A DNA stretch of 64,000 nucleotides, from assembly GCA_947396885.1 (NCBI GenBank), contig OX377205.1:64142969-64206968 (forward strand). The letters run 5' to 3'. Source of the DNA: Heligmosomoides polygyrus polygyrus (lineage: Eukaryota > Nematoda > Chromadorea > Rhabditida > Heligmosomidae). Of this stretch, positions 45,095 to 55,700 are shown piece by piece (positions within the stretch are counted from its first letter, which is position 1; each line of letters starts with the position of its first letter). The position numbers and the translations under genes are program-made. The notes beneath the pieces were generated by a model. It did not search any database, was not told the DNA's origin, and saw only the letters and a list, made by a program, of their open reading frames with translations.

Positions 45095-46290
45095 GCACCA
45101 GCAGCGTTTCCATACGTCCATGCCGCGTGCCAGGGTGCTCCAGGGTGCTCCATGGATCCTTTTCGCTCGAGTGACACGAAGAGCGTCATATTGTTTGTTT
45201 AGGGCTTTGGCGAAGAAGTCCGACCAACGCGTTGTTGGGCATCCTGCTGTTCTCTTGACATCCCGCGGAATCTAATCGGTGTCTGTGAAGCGCATTACGT
45301 GGCTCACCTAATTTTCGACGACTTGGTCATGCGACAGCATCTCTGATCTTCGAACGTCAGCTCGGAAGTCTCGAGGCCTTCTCTCACTTGCGTGAGTCAT
45401 GTCACTCCGAGATTTGCCCTCTCGATTCCGCGATACCGATCGCTTGTTCATCCTGCTTTTGTAGATCCCAGGTCTCTGATCCGTATATTAGGGCAGGAAG
45501 AACAGTGAAGTCGAAAAGGTAGGTACGGAGCCCCGACGTTCTTCGTCTTCTCCACTGCTCTTTCGACACTCTTGACAGCTCCTCAAGCCGCTCGTTTCCT
45601 CCTGCTCAGCTCCGGCGCTAGTTAGTTGGTCATGTTGACTTCGCGACCCAGATACACGTATCTGGAGCATTCGAAGATGTTCTTTCCGTTGAGCGAGGAT
45701 GAGGCATGCGAAACTTGTCCGTTCCTCATGAACATCGTCTTCGTAAGATTCAGCTGCAGTCCATCATTTCCACATATGTACACGATCGAAGTCGGCTTCC
45801 GTGTCTTCCCATTCTAGTTTGCGAATGATGTTTTTGAGGGCGGCGCTGAAGAGAACCGGGGATTCCCTCTCATCGAACCTCTCTGTTCACGTTGGCAACG
45901 ACTTGTTGTAGAATGGCGAAACCTTTGTCGTGAATCTACTGTACAGCTCTCGAGGGATTCTGACGTACAGAGTAAGAACGCCCTGAGTGACTTCGATGAC
46001 CGCTTCAGTCTCGACAGAGTCGAATGCCTTCTTCAGATCGACGAACGTAAGGCACAGCGGCAGCTTGTACTCTCGCGACACTTCGATGAGCTTCGTAATG
46101 GTGTTTGTGGAGGATCGTGCTGAATCCTCTCTTAAATCCTGCCTGTTCGCATGACTGTTCCTATTCAGGATGACTCGAGTGAACAGCTTGTAGACTACGA
46201 GCATCAGGCAGATTGCGCGATTGTTGCTAATGCCGTGCACTCCTCTGTACACCAAGGCGGTTCTTCTGGTCTTCCACTGAGATGTAATAT
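45095..46290 (-). mobile_element. RTE LINE fragment (RT core to C-terminus)
   Basis: The minus frame at 46255-45887 reads VVYKLFTRVILNRNSHANRQ, TKLIEVSREYKLPLCLTFVD and LKKAFDSVETEAVIEVTQG. This is the reverse transcriptase motif-A region with its catalytic Asp (FVDLKKAFD). Frames at 45.5-45.7 kb give SRSQHDQLTSAGAEQEETSG-type shadows of the C-terminal part, and the fragment ends near 45095. Internal deletions and frameshifts are evident. A TAA trinucleotide run at 46309-46331 flanks it. Confidence 0.75.
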
Positions 46291-46306
46291 GATATGTAGA
46301 TATGAG

Positions 46307-46332
46307 GAGAAATAATAATAATAATAATAATC
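46307..46332. repeat. (AAT)n microsatellite
   Basis: About eight AAT units, adjoining the RTE fragment. Confidence 0.85.
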
Positions 46333-46992
46333 TGATGGAGAGGGTACATGCTCGGTCTTTATTAAATGGTGTCTACGCATTCAAGAAAGCACCTCCGCCC
46401 AACCTGTTGTGCTGATAGCCCCCTCAGACACAATCTCGCGTTGTTCTGTGAAATTCACATCTTTAGTCGGCTAAGTAGTAAGGTGCTGTAAAGAGCATTT
46501 ACGTTGGCCTGAAAATTTTCAGCTAGGCCACTTACAAGGAAAGCTATTCCCGAGGAACGAAACGAACTAGGAATACAGATTCTGGCGGAGCCAGTAATAC
46601 CAACGAATCTCTGCACAGCTTTAGAGTTGTTGCGAGAGTGTGTCTACAAACTCAGCAATTGAGTTGATGCAAACAGTGATCACTGAGCCTTCATCGTGTT
46701 CGGTACTGTAAAAGGCCAGTTTCTTACTAGGGGGACCATTATCTAATTGAGGCGTTAGCGGTGAAACGGAGCTGATGAGTAATGTTGTATACTTTAAGGG
46801 TCGAGATTCCTAGGATCTATCAGTACACATTTACAACATGCTGATTGCAGTGCACTGGAGTGAAATAGAAATTTTTATAAACGCTTGCGAATTAAAACGC
46901 TGGTCTACGACTACATTTCTAGTCATACAAAAGCATTTGCTACTGGAAATACGGATCTTTGAGTAAAATAATTAGGTCGTGTGATAAGTTCG

Positions 46993-47103
46993 AAATTTTC
47001 TGTTTTCTGTTTTCTGTTTTCTGATTTTCTGGCGTTTTTGGCCTTTCTGTTTTCTGATTTCTGTTTTCTGACGAAAGCGATTTTCTGTTTTCTGTTTTCT
47101 GGA
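46993..47103. repeat. Subterminal TTTTCTG array, right end
   Basis: The same word is repeated more than ten times, interrupted by GGCGTTTTTGGCC and ACGAAAGCGA. It mirrors the left array. Confidence 0.85.
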
Positions 47104-47668
47104 AAAATTTTCAAAATTTCCGCCCATCCCTGGCCGGGACAGGGTACAGCAATTCTGAGTAGGGCGGCTGAGAATTTCGGATAAAACTTCGCAAACGCTC
47201 ATTCTACAAGCTGTCCCCCCCCTCTCGATTGATAGGTTCGATCCTACATGCATTGTGCACCGTGCACTCTCAGATGCTTGAGATACTCCGATAACATGCA
47301 GGACCTGGAATATAAGCTTCTCCAATCGCAAAAAGTCTGCTACAGTCATTATTAACCACCCACTGCGAAAACCCGGTGGTATGGCGAAGTTGAATACATG
47401 CTTGTGTAGGTCTTGAAGAGACGAATCGAGCGGTTCTAACCGTTTCTCAGGAAATCTCAAATTGGAGGAATTGTGAGCACGCAATGGTTTTCGACGGCTT
47501 GCGAACGAGAACTCGTACGCGACCGCCCTTCGCAATGGAGCGCAAGTTTTCAATTTCGGAATAGAGCTCAAACTCCTGAGCTCAAATGTGCCCTTGGTTT
47601 TTCAAATAGGCAACTTTTAGGCGAGTTTTATAAAAAAAGACGTAAAAACTGCAACATTTTTGCGTCGT

Positions 47669-48274
47669 TTATTCAAAATTCGCGCCAGGTACTGTAGGTA
47701 GAGAGCTGGACGATATCACGAACGCGCCCGTCGACAATCCGCTCAAAGATCTTGCTATGCGAAAGCAATCGGACTGAACGGTAGTTTTTGCAGACTGCCG
47801 GAATGCCTTTCTTCTTCCAAATCGGAATCGTCGTGCTTGGCGGAGTGGCGTCCTACCGCCGCCCTTTAAACAGATGCGTGGCAAATTTCTGCGTCTCCAC
47901 TATCTCGTAAGGCAACCACTGGACTCTCGACAAGAATTCATCGCGGTCCGTTGCCTTTCCTGGATTCATCTTTTTCATAGCCGCTTCTGTATCCTGTACG
48001 GTTACTTTCTGAACGGGACCATATACAGAAGGAGAAGATGGAATGCCCAGGTGAGCAAACTCTACTGTCGAGACTTTCTCGGAGTAGGTGCGCCATCGAT
48101 TGAAAACCATATTGCGGTCCATGAGTAGTTGACCGTTCTCATCGTTGATGCCAAAGAACTTCTCAACATCCTCAGTCTGGCGATCACCAACCTTGGCGAG
48201 TCGGTATAGAAATCGCTCACCATCGAGCGACTAAAGCTTCCAGTTGACATCATCATAATGAGTGGCTCTTGCAA
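47669..48274 (-). pseudogene. Non-LTR reverse transcriptase fragment (second LINE family)
   Basis: Minus-strand frames give AAMKKMNPGKATDRDEFLSR near 48000, then TIPIWKKKGIPAVCKNYRSV and RLLSHSKIFERIVDGRVRDI near 47760-47700. The KMNPGKATGPD-type and NYRSIRLLSHxMKIFERI-type motifs belong to a LINE family distinct from the RTE copies. Two or more frames are needed. The rest of the enzyme, including the catalytic Asp pair, is not seen. Confidence 0.7.
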
Positions 48275-48559
48275 CGGCTACCGCCTTTTTGTTGACTTCC
48301 TAATACTGCTGCCATTTATCGGCTGTCTTACCGCCGAGAAATACGTGGCATAATCTCTTCTTCTCTCGGACTTTTTCCTCAACTTCGTCTGCTTATCGAC
48401 CTTACGCCGTCCCGGTTTCGTAGTGCCGAGAACTTGTCCAGGAGATAACCTTAGCAAATTTGGTCTACATACTTGTAATCAACGTGTCAGGCTCTTTCAT
48501 ACGGCATAGGCAAGCGTTTTTTCGCAATGTCTCCATATGTCAAAGATATTGCGTCGCTC

Positions 48560-48765
48560 CAATTGCCAATAAGCTACCGTGAAGCTCGCCCACGGTGGTT
48601 CTTCGCGCGAATGGCGACACCGTTCGGAAGATTGGCCTCAACATAGGTGTGCTCGGGAACGGCCTAAAGGACGATCTAGAAAAAGCTGGCTTGATACTTT
48701 GCACATGGACATAGAGGAAGCTGGTATCCATCCCGACCAAGCCTTTGATCGTGCGAGGTAGCGCC
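48560..48765 (+). pseudogene. LINE C-terminal fragment, opposite orientation
   Basis: The plus frame contains RPKGRSRKSWLDTLHMDIEE followed by AGIHPDQAFDRAR and then a stop. This is the extreme C-terminus of LINE proteins of the same type as the fragment at 47.7-48.3 kb, which lies on the other strand, so the two are separate or rearranged insertions. Confidence 0.75.
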
Positions 48766-48769
48766 ACCA

Positions 48770-50740
48770 CACCAGCACCAGAAGAGCGCACCCCACCGCT
48801 TGTAAAGTCGTTGGCACACTCAGCAGCAGCGGCAGTGGCAGCGGCTAAGCTGGACAAACGCTCAAGAAGAAGATGATTGCATTAAAAATCAGGTCAGGAC
48901 TAGGTGTTTCGCCTACTAATATGTACATACGCGCAGGGTGTCAATTCTGGAGAGACCACGCTCGATTGACTGTAATATTCCTTCTGAATGACGTGCAGCG
49001 TAAACCCAAACAGATGCATACGAGTTAAGAGATAAAAAAGCCCGTTCGAAAGACGTCTTAGAAGTGCTCTTGTGTTCTTTTACTCCAGGAGTCGCGCTCA
49101 GTAAGTGAGCAATCACTGCTACAGTTCGGAACAGCAAACGTTGGAAATTGCACATGATTATTCCCACGGATAGATACGGTAGGATGTGTTGCAAAATGCC
49201 GGTTCCAAACTTGCCTCCATGCATTTCCCTTACTTCTCGAATTAAAGATCAACCCATCTCCAAAGCGGGGATGCCGTATTTCTTCACGACATTCTCGCTC
49301 TGTCAAAGCAGAGGTTTGGCTCCTAAAGTGTAGGCCACGACGCCTTACCTGGACATAAGCTCCTTCGGCTCCTCGGTTTTCGTTCGTCCGTACGAGAGCG
49401 CGAACGACGGCGTATAGGATGTCGACGTTCGTGCTCTTGCGCCGTAGATCGAGCTATCCGTGGATCCATTACGCGATCGGTACTGAACAATCAGACATAA
49501 GTGCACCTCCACGCAGATAGTTCCATCACACGGGCCAGGCTGAACAAGCGTATGATGTGCCAGAGAAAGCAAACCTTCGCGAGTTCTTGCTGCTCCGGGT
49601 AATGAAACAGTTACCAGTCCAATCAGCCGCTGGTGTTAAAGGGATAAGAGAAGCGTTGTAATTAATGTCAAACAAGCGATTAGAGCACATTAGTTGATGC
49701 GGGGGAAGCGTTGGTAGAATCCTAAACAAGCAGCTCACGTGCAGTTCCCTAGCCGCCAGGACCGTATTCCAGCATAGGTTTTTTTCAGCGCAAAGGGACA
49801 CTACGAGGTGTAGCCCGATGTAACGGACGATCACCAAAAAGTGCCAACTTTTACTCATGGTGCTCGGAAAGCACGTCATACTTACAACTAATCGCGTCCG
49901 TCCCATGCGTTGTTAGGCTCTATGGAGGGCAATTTTGATATGCCCGATCTCCAATAGCCGCTGCTTCGGAATGCACTGCCCATATTTCAAAGGGCTCTGC
50001 ACAAGTATACTGTCTGGTCGACGAAGCACGAAGCCGCGGATATTTTCTTCCAGTCGTATCACTCCAGTCATAGCGTCTCAGCATCAGTTCTCCGCTGTGC
50101 AATATCTATCGCTTCCTCATCCTGCACTGGCAAGTGCTTCGCTTTTGAGGCGTCAACTATATTTTTCTCGAAAAACGGTAGACCCATAGAACAATCGTAT
50201 ACAGAGTGGATCCTCCTTACTCCTTCGATCCTTCTTCGACACTCTTGAAAGTCCTAGAGTCGCTCATTTCCTTCTGCTTAGAAGCAGTACACTTTCTTCA
50301 CCATACCGATTTTGGAAAACAGAACACGTTACAGTAAATAAATAAAGCTCAGTAGAAGAGGTACCCTTCCACTGAGCAGAACGGGAAGCTCTTCGGTTCC
50401 TTGAGCATGGATGCTGCCCTAATAGAGCTCTGCCGATAGCCGACATTCCGCGCATCGTCGAAGCCGGTCACTAACCCTGTTGCTTGATTGATATCCGAGA
50501 GCCATACTTATAGTGAATTGCAAGCTACGCTATCAGAATATCTCTAGCGGTATATCGCAACAGGGGAAACTATGGTGCTATGGCCAACTGTGAAGATGCT
50601 TGCAGGGTCCCGGACCTGTTAAGCTGTCTGATCAGGAGGTTTATTACTGGCCGATGACAGCGCAACATGTAATTGAGCTCGGCCAGCAATACTGCAGATT
50701 TTGCAAAGGAATACGGTCCCGACACTCGCACACTAGCACA
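48770..50740. other. No supported gene
   Basis: Open frames at 49345-49906 (minus) and 49935-50189 (plus) have no recognised motif or splice sites. Nothing else seen. Confidence 0.4.
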
Positions 50741-50883
50741 CTACGCACCCCGCTAGCACCAACGTAGCTTCGAAGCCGATCGACACATTGAGACAACTCG
50801 TCGCCGCTCGCTTGCGACTGTGAACTGCGCCGCGAGCGAGACCAGGCGCGCGAATTTCGCGCGGCCGTGTAGGAAGCACTCAC

Positions 50884-50959
50884 GTCGTCGCCGAGCGACG
50901 CGCGAATTCGCGACGATTCGGCGAGTCGTTGGCGCCACGGTCGCTCCGCACGAGGGGTG
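50884..50959 (-). CDS. Exon of the minus-strand gene, GC-rich
   Basis: The acceptor is CTTGTTTCAG and the donor GAC|GTGAGT; the exon is 76 nt. One base completes CA from the upstream exon (His), then TPRAERPWRQRLAESSRIRA and SLGDD at phase 0. The frame stays open past the donor to about 50749 with SRSRRSSQSQASGDELSQCV, so a longer exon using a later donor is possible. Another frame is also open, so the choice depends on the upstream phase. Confidence 0.6.
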
Positions 50960-51014
50960 CTGAAACAAGTGGCTAGATTGTCTCGGAGGAGCATCGCGGA
51001 GGCTGGAGACTCAC

Positions 51015-51126
51015 TGTGACTGAGGCAGTGGGGAGGGCGAGAGAACACTGCTGCGCTCGGCTGAGAATCGCGAGATCGACGGCACTGTCGTTCGGCTTGG
51101 GGTCACCGACGCCGTCTTGCGGTAAG
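51015..51126 (-). CDS. Ser/Pro/Arg-rich exon of the minus-strand gene
   Basis: From a CGTTGCAG acceptor two bases complete the C left by 52744-52670 (Pro), then YRKTASVTPSRTTVPSISRF and SAERSSVLSPSPLPQS, leaving CA before GTGAGT. The intron to the next exon is 55 nt. Several R-x-x-S and S-P motifs could be phosphorylation sites; that is composition-based inference. Confidence 0.65.
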
Positions 51127-51315
51127 CTGCAACGGGTGTTCACTTCTACTGCTTTTCCAGGAATTCTTGTGTTATTTCCTCCGCTGAATGGGAGGTAGCA
51201 GGACAATATGCTGCTCCAGCTCCTCCAAAACTGCTTCTACGCAAATGTATAGTGCAGAACAGTACAAGCTGTGTGGCTGAAGCTTTGATCTAGCTATACA
51301 ATGGTGTCCACAAGA

Positions 51316-51610
51316 AGGATGTGCGTAAATGAAGTCCGCAAATCATAAATCGTAGCCGATGCATGTAGTGCAACTATTCAACTAATACTAAGGAATTTTT
51401 GTTAAGGGTTATAGAAGATCATCCAATATTTTTTCTACTCATTGGACAACTTTCTGGTTAAGCAGTACAATTTCCTAGGCAGACTACCATAGAAACCTTT
51501 AAAATTCATTTAAGACCACTATTCAAGTCAAAAATATTCACGAGCCGTAAAATGAAGCGCTGATTCAAAAACTTTATCGTAAACCGGCACCTGTAAATCA
51601 TGCCACAACA
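51316..51610 (+). mobile_element. Diverged hAT-like element 1 relative
   Basis: GGATGTGCGTAAATGAAGTC and CAAATCATAAATCGTAG resemble the left end at 14059, and TTTATCGTAAACCGGCACCTGTAAATC at 51575 resembles a subterminal array. The terminal repeat is decayed and no target duplication was found. Confidence 0.5.
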
Positions 51611-52084
51611 ACACGCTTACACCATGACCATGACCAATGGTGAATGACCACAAAATTCCCGTCCTCCCAGCCATTCGTTAGATCGTGTATAAGTCTACGA
51701 TTCAGTAACAACCGCAACAAATGTTCAAAGTTTAAAAATGAAAAGTCATTCCACGGCTGATCAGTTCGGCGAAAACTACGCTGGCGCCATCAATTGAGCG
51801 AGCGCATGGCGCACACAGCCGTGCTCCGTATGCGTTCGGTCCTGCCACAACATTTCCTTCCATAAAATTACTGCCAAACAGTTATACCTCTCATCAAATT
51901 GTTTTTACATTCAACGATGTTGGATGTTGAATAGTGGCATTTACCAGTTACCAAGAATGAGCTACAGCTGCCAACACTGACATGTATGCTTGGCAGTACG
52001 TACAGTTGTAAGGAGACCCTAGCCATTTCAGCGTCAGCACTTGAATTTCGACTAGTTGCCAGTATGTTCGTAGAATCGAATACA

Positions 52085-52130
52085 GGGGCCGGGTTCATCA
52101 ACGACTTACGGCAACTTAACGGTAATTCAT
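52085..52130 (+). repeat. Single end of the 31.9-kb MITE family
   Basis: CAGGGGCCGGGTTCATCAAC followed by GACTTACGGCAACTTAACGG matches the left end of the palindromic element at 31913. No opposite end was found nearby. Confidence 0.6.
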
Positions 52131-52669
52131 CTAAGATTGGGCCAAATTTAAGTTGGAGTATAGCTGTTCTTACTTTTAGGAGAATCATGAGAAAAACTAG
52201 GTGACCACGAAGGATGAAGGGGCTACGATTGAAGTGTGGAGCTTCTCAGAGTACTTCGTCGAACCCGTTTGAGAGACTTTGAACGCTGCTGGACGTGTTC
52301 CGCATCCCTTGTAGGCTTGCGCCATTTATACTTATGTCTATACATAAAAGTGTGACAAGAACAAGGTATGAAGAGAGTGGGAGCCAAGCGATCTTTCTGG
52401 GATAAATAGAGAGCAAAAAGGACTTCAGGAAATTCTGCTATTAGCTGGAGAGGAGGTTGGTAGAGAAATTCTAGTGTCGATTACAATCCTACTGCCGGCA
52501 TGTCATCTCCCTACTCCTCTCACCTGATAAGTCATACCTGAGCACAGCCTCGTGAAAACAGTTTGAGTCACTATCAGGCCTAACCTTACGGTTAGTGCCA
52601 GATCACTTTTGCTGTTGCGGTAATACGCCATCGAAGCAGTTTCGCATATTTCCCCATCTGAATACTTAC

Positions 52670-52744
52670 GAAATTCATTGCTCTTGTTCATGTATCCGCT
52701 GGCGGCTGAGTTCTCGATCGGCTTCGACGTGGACGAGTTGTCAG
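52670..52744 (-). CDS. 75-nt exon of the minus-strand gene
   Basis: Bounded by TAGTTTCAG and TTTC|GTAAGT, both strong. Two bases complete the G left by 59690-59566 (Ala), then DNSSTSKPIENSAASGYMNK and SNEF, leaving one base. Phase agrees with both neighbours although the introns are long (6.8 kb and 1.5 kb). No domain recognised. Confidence 0.65.
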
Positions 52745-52749
52745 CTGAA

Positions 52750-55700
52750 ACTAAGGAATTTGATGACGTCGTAGTCCGGCAAAAGCCTACTACACCTACA
52801 CTACAAGCTCCAACTTCTAATCTCCACTACGTTCACATTACAAGGCTGTACTAGTACAGGGACGGCTATATTACCAAAAGGGATACACTAGCACAAAGCT
52901 ATATCTAGGACTACAAATCTCCAAATCACATTCATCTGACCATAGGAAAGCCTTCCGGGGGTGAATCGATAAGAGTAGTATCCTGAAGTAACTACGAAAA
53001 CATTCAGCTAAATAACGTATCAGTGTTTAGCAGTAGAAATGTTAACCTGAAGGCATTTTGCTGAAGTTAAGGCGAACGTCTTTTGGTTTGCGCAGTACCA
53101 CCTCTGGCATTTGAAAGCTGTCCCTACCTCTCGCCTTGACAAACAAAACGCTTCAACTTAATTGGCTGACGTGGTCACAACGCATCGATGAAATGCGATA
53201 GAAGTACTGCCTGGGCGAAAAAGCTTTCGATTTCGATGAGAAAGAATGTGTCACAGACAGAATCGAGGAGTTCGGAAATGAAGAACGTTTCCTGTTCTTC
53301 TGGAATGTTCTTGAAAGCTAGAAAGTTTGGAAGCTTGGAGGGCCAAACGATCACCACTAGAATCGATGGCTGTTGGATAGCAATATTAAACGGTAGCGAA
53401 AAACAATGGCGACAAAGTGAACAACGAAATGGCCTGGTGTGTGAAGAGCAGGTGGTCAGGTTTTCATGGGTGAAGATCGTCCTTCTGATTTTTTAAAATT
53501 GAAGACGCTTTCAGAGGCAAGAAAATGCTATCCGTCAAGGTAGTGGAAGCGTTAAATTGGAAGGGATAATTTTAAAATAATGCTATGGATTCATCAACGC
53601 TGACGAAGTCCAGATGTTGTCCCCCCCCTTCGCTAACCCAGCTCCAAGACAAGCCCAGTCAGGATGGCCTTCGAATAGCTATCTGCCAGGTGAACGCAAA
53701 TCAACGGCCGGAAGAGAACAGACGTTTGAGGGAAGCTGTCAGCATGCGGAAAGGGTGTGTCAGGGTGGATGCGTGACGACTCGAGGGCTCGAGGGCGATC
53801 GCCATTAAGATGGATTGATCCGGAGCCACCCGAAACGTGCGGAAGTCGCTCCTGCCTAACGACTAGCAAACGCCTCGGTGGGCAATAACCCGCTGCTGAC
53901 TGCTCACTCTGCGATGTCCACTCAAAGCAGCGATGGCTCACTGGTTCTGCAAGGCCCTGCTGGGTGCCAGAACTGAACTCCACGTACAACACAATTCATT
54001 CGGCCTCCGTACATGGAGTCCGCTGAGAGCCAAGAATTGAGAGTTCCCATGAAAACGTAACACATCCATAGCAAAAACTCTAGAGGTGCATAAGAAGGTG
54101 CATAAGAAGGTGAAGGGCAACACTTTCTGTACGCCTGCAGGAATATGTTCTGTAATATAGACCTCATAATACAAAGAAGGTACCGGTAAGTGGAAAGCTC
54201 CCAAATCCTCGAAATCTTAAGAAAACAGCGCACCGCATTTTTAGTGCTCGTAGAAACACAAATGGGACTAAACATGAGAGAAGGAAATCATCCTATTAGA
54301 GGGATCGTTGACAGTTATCGTTACACGAAGAACAATCGAAGGACAATCGTCTTTCGTTCAAGTAACTAGGGATCGGGAGGATGTTGTTGTGTGCGACCTG
54401 TTGCTGCGGCATGGATAGCCGATATAGGAAGGCACGCCCTTCCTCTAATTTTAAAAAATGGTGAAGGAAAGGTCCCTTATGCCCTACTTTTTCTTTTTCT
54501 TCGTGAATTTGAAGTGCAACAAGTGACTACGTGGCAACAATAAAAAACAAACTATTGGAAACAATGAGAGGGTTTGAGGCTGTCGAAAAGATTCAGGAAT
54601 TCGTACCACTGTGAAGAAATCCGTCTGGAAAAGCAGATGTGAACAATACCGTCAAGGATCAAATGACGTATTTTAGTCGAAGTGGAAGAGATCCACGGGA
54701 ACTGATCGCACCTGCCATTCTCATCGTATATGAGCATCGGCCTTTGGGTTCGGATCCGGGAAACTACGCAGGACTCATGCGAAGCTCATACGAGGAGATG
54801 GAAGAAGACTATCAAGAGAGATTTCCTCGAGGACGGCCCGCCGAAGGCGATACCCTGTATGAGGGCGGAGGGCGGTTTCTAGCTAAAGGAAGCAGAAACG
54901 ACTCAAAGGGGGAGACCAACCACTCTCGCGAAGAAGAAAGTGTTGTTAGAAACCGTTGTTTCTGACACAGCACTTATCTACCTGTATACCGCTCGTGTAA
55001 CCTTTTCGTTCACGTATTGTGAAGCGTCCCGTTTAGAATCAACTCAGGAATTTGGTAAGACTCTTGCAGCCTTGTAGTGGCACAGCAAGTAGGAAAGACG
55101 TAAGCTCTGTCTCGCTCTTACGATGAGTGGCAAACCATGTACGAAGCGAGTAACTTCGAGAGTGGTAGGGTGGTGAGGGTGCACGGTGCACAGCCGATCC
55201 TAAGGATGTCGTTGTAACGCAAGGGGGTTTGCACTTATAATCAGCAGAAAATACCTATGCTGAGTCAGCAATGTACGTGGGCCAGAGACGCGCATCCAGT
55301 GTGATGGACGAGCTAGCTACAGCTCCGACTGTTTTTGAACTTACAAAGGATTCGAAGATGAGGAAGCATGTCTGCCTTGTGTCACAACATGATGCGGCTA
55401 CCATGGGAATGGGGTTGTGGATGTGAGGTTTGCTTCAATGCTAAACATCTTGGTCTTGTGTTACGTCAGAGATATAGTGGATCCCGCACCACGTACTACG
55501 GTCGAGATCGCGCCCGGTTTTCTGTATGGTGATGCATGTTCCTCCTCCAGCAAACATCTGACTCTTTACTGGAACGCTCATCTTCTCTGAAGCGTTCCTC
55601 GTCGTTGTTCGCAGCCTGTTTGAAATTCTAAGATTAACGTGGCCGCTCAACGCCTTTCAGCAGCGAATGATATGAGCCCCGCATTCAACAAGGTATGTCG

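Larger units (their letters stand above)
44570..47132. mobile_element. hAT-like non-autonomous element 2
   Basis: The left end CAGGGATGGGCGGAAT and right end TTTCCGCCCATCCCTG form inverted repeats, flanked by the 8-bp direct repeat GCCGGGAC at 44562-44569 and 47133-47140. This is the hAT signature. Inside each end are arrays of TTTTCTG words (44583-44690 and 46993-47103). No hAT transposase was found. An RTE LINE fragment at about 45.1-46.3 kb is nested within. Confidence 0.9.
43523..47486. mobile_element. Foldback element, split by hAT-like element 2
   Basis: The left arm (43523-44101) is an imperfect inverted repeat of a right arm made of two separated pieces, 44375-44569 and 47141-47486. 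Removing 44570-47140 restores a collinear right arm: the piece ending ACTCCAAAGTCTCGCCGGGAC continues into AGGGTACAGCAATTCTGAG, matching the left-arm complement across the join. Without the insert the element is about 1.39 kb, with ~540-580-bp arms and a ~270-bp spacer. I could not fix its outer ends or target duplication, and no protein is recognised. Confidence 0.8.
51130..52665. other. Intronic stretch with transposon remnants
   Basis: It contains the hAT-like fragment at 51.32-51.61 kb and a single MITE end near 52085. No exon or gene was recognised otherwise. Confidence 0.45.

Noticed and set aside
46972..47571. 199-codon minus-strand open frame
   Set aside because: It crosses the exact boundary between the foldback arm and hAT-like element 2, so it is a chance fusion of two repeats.
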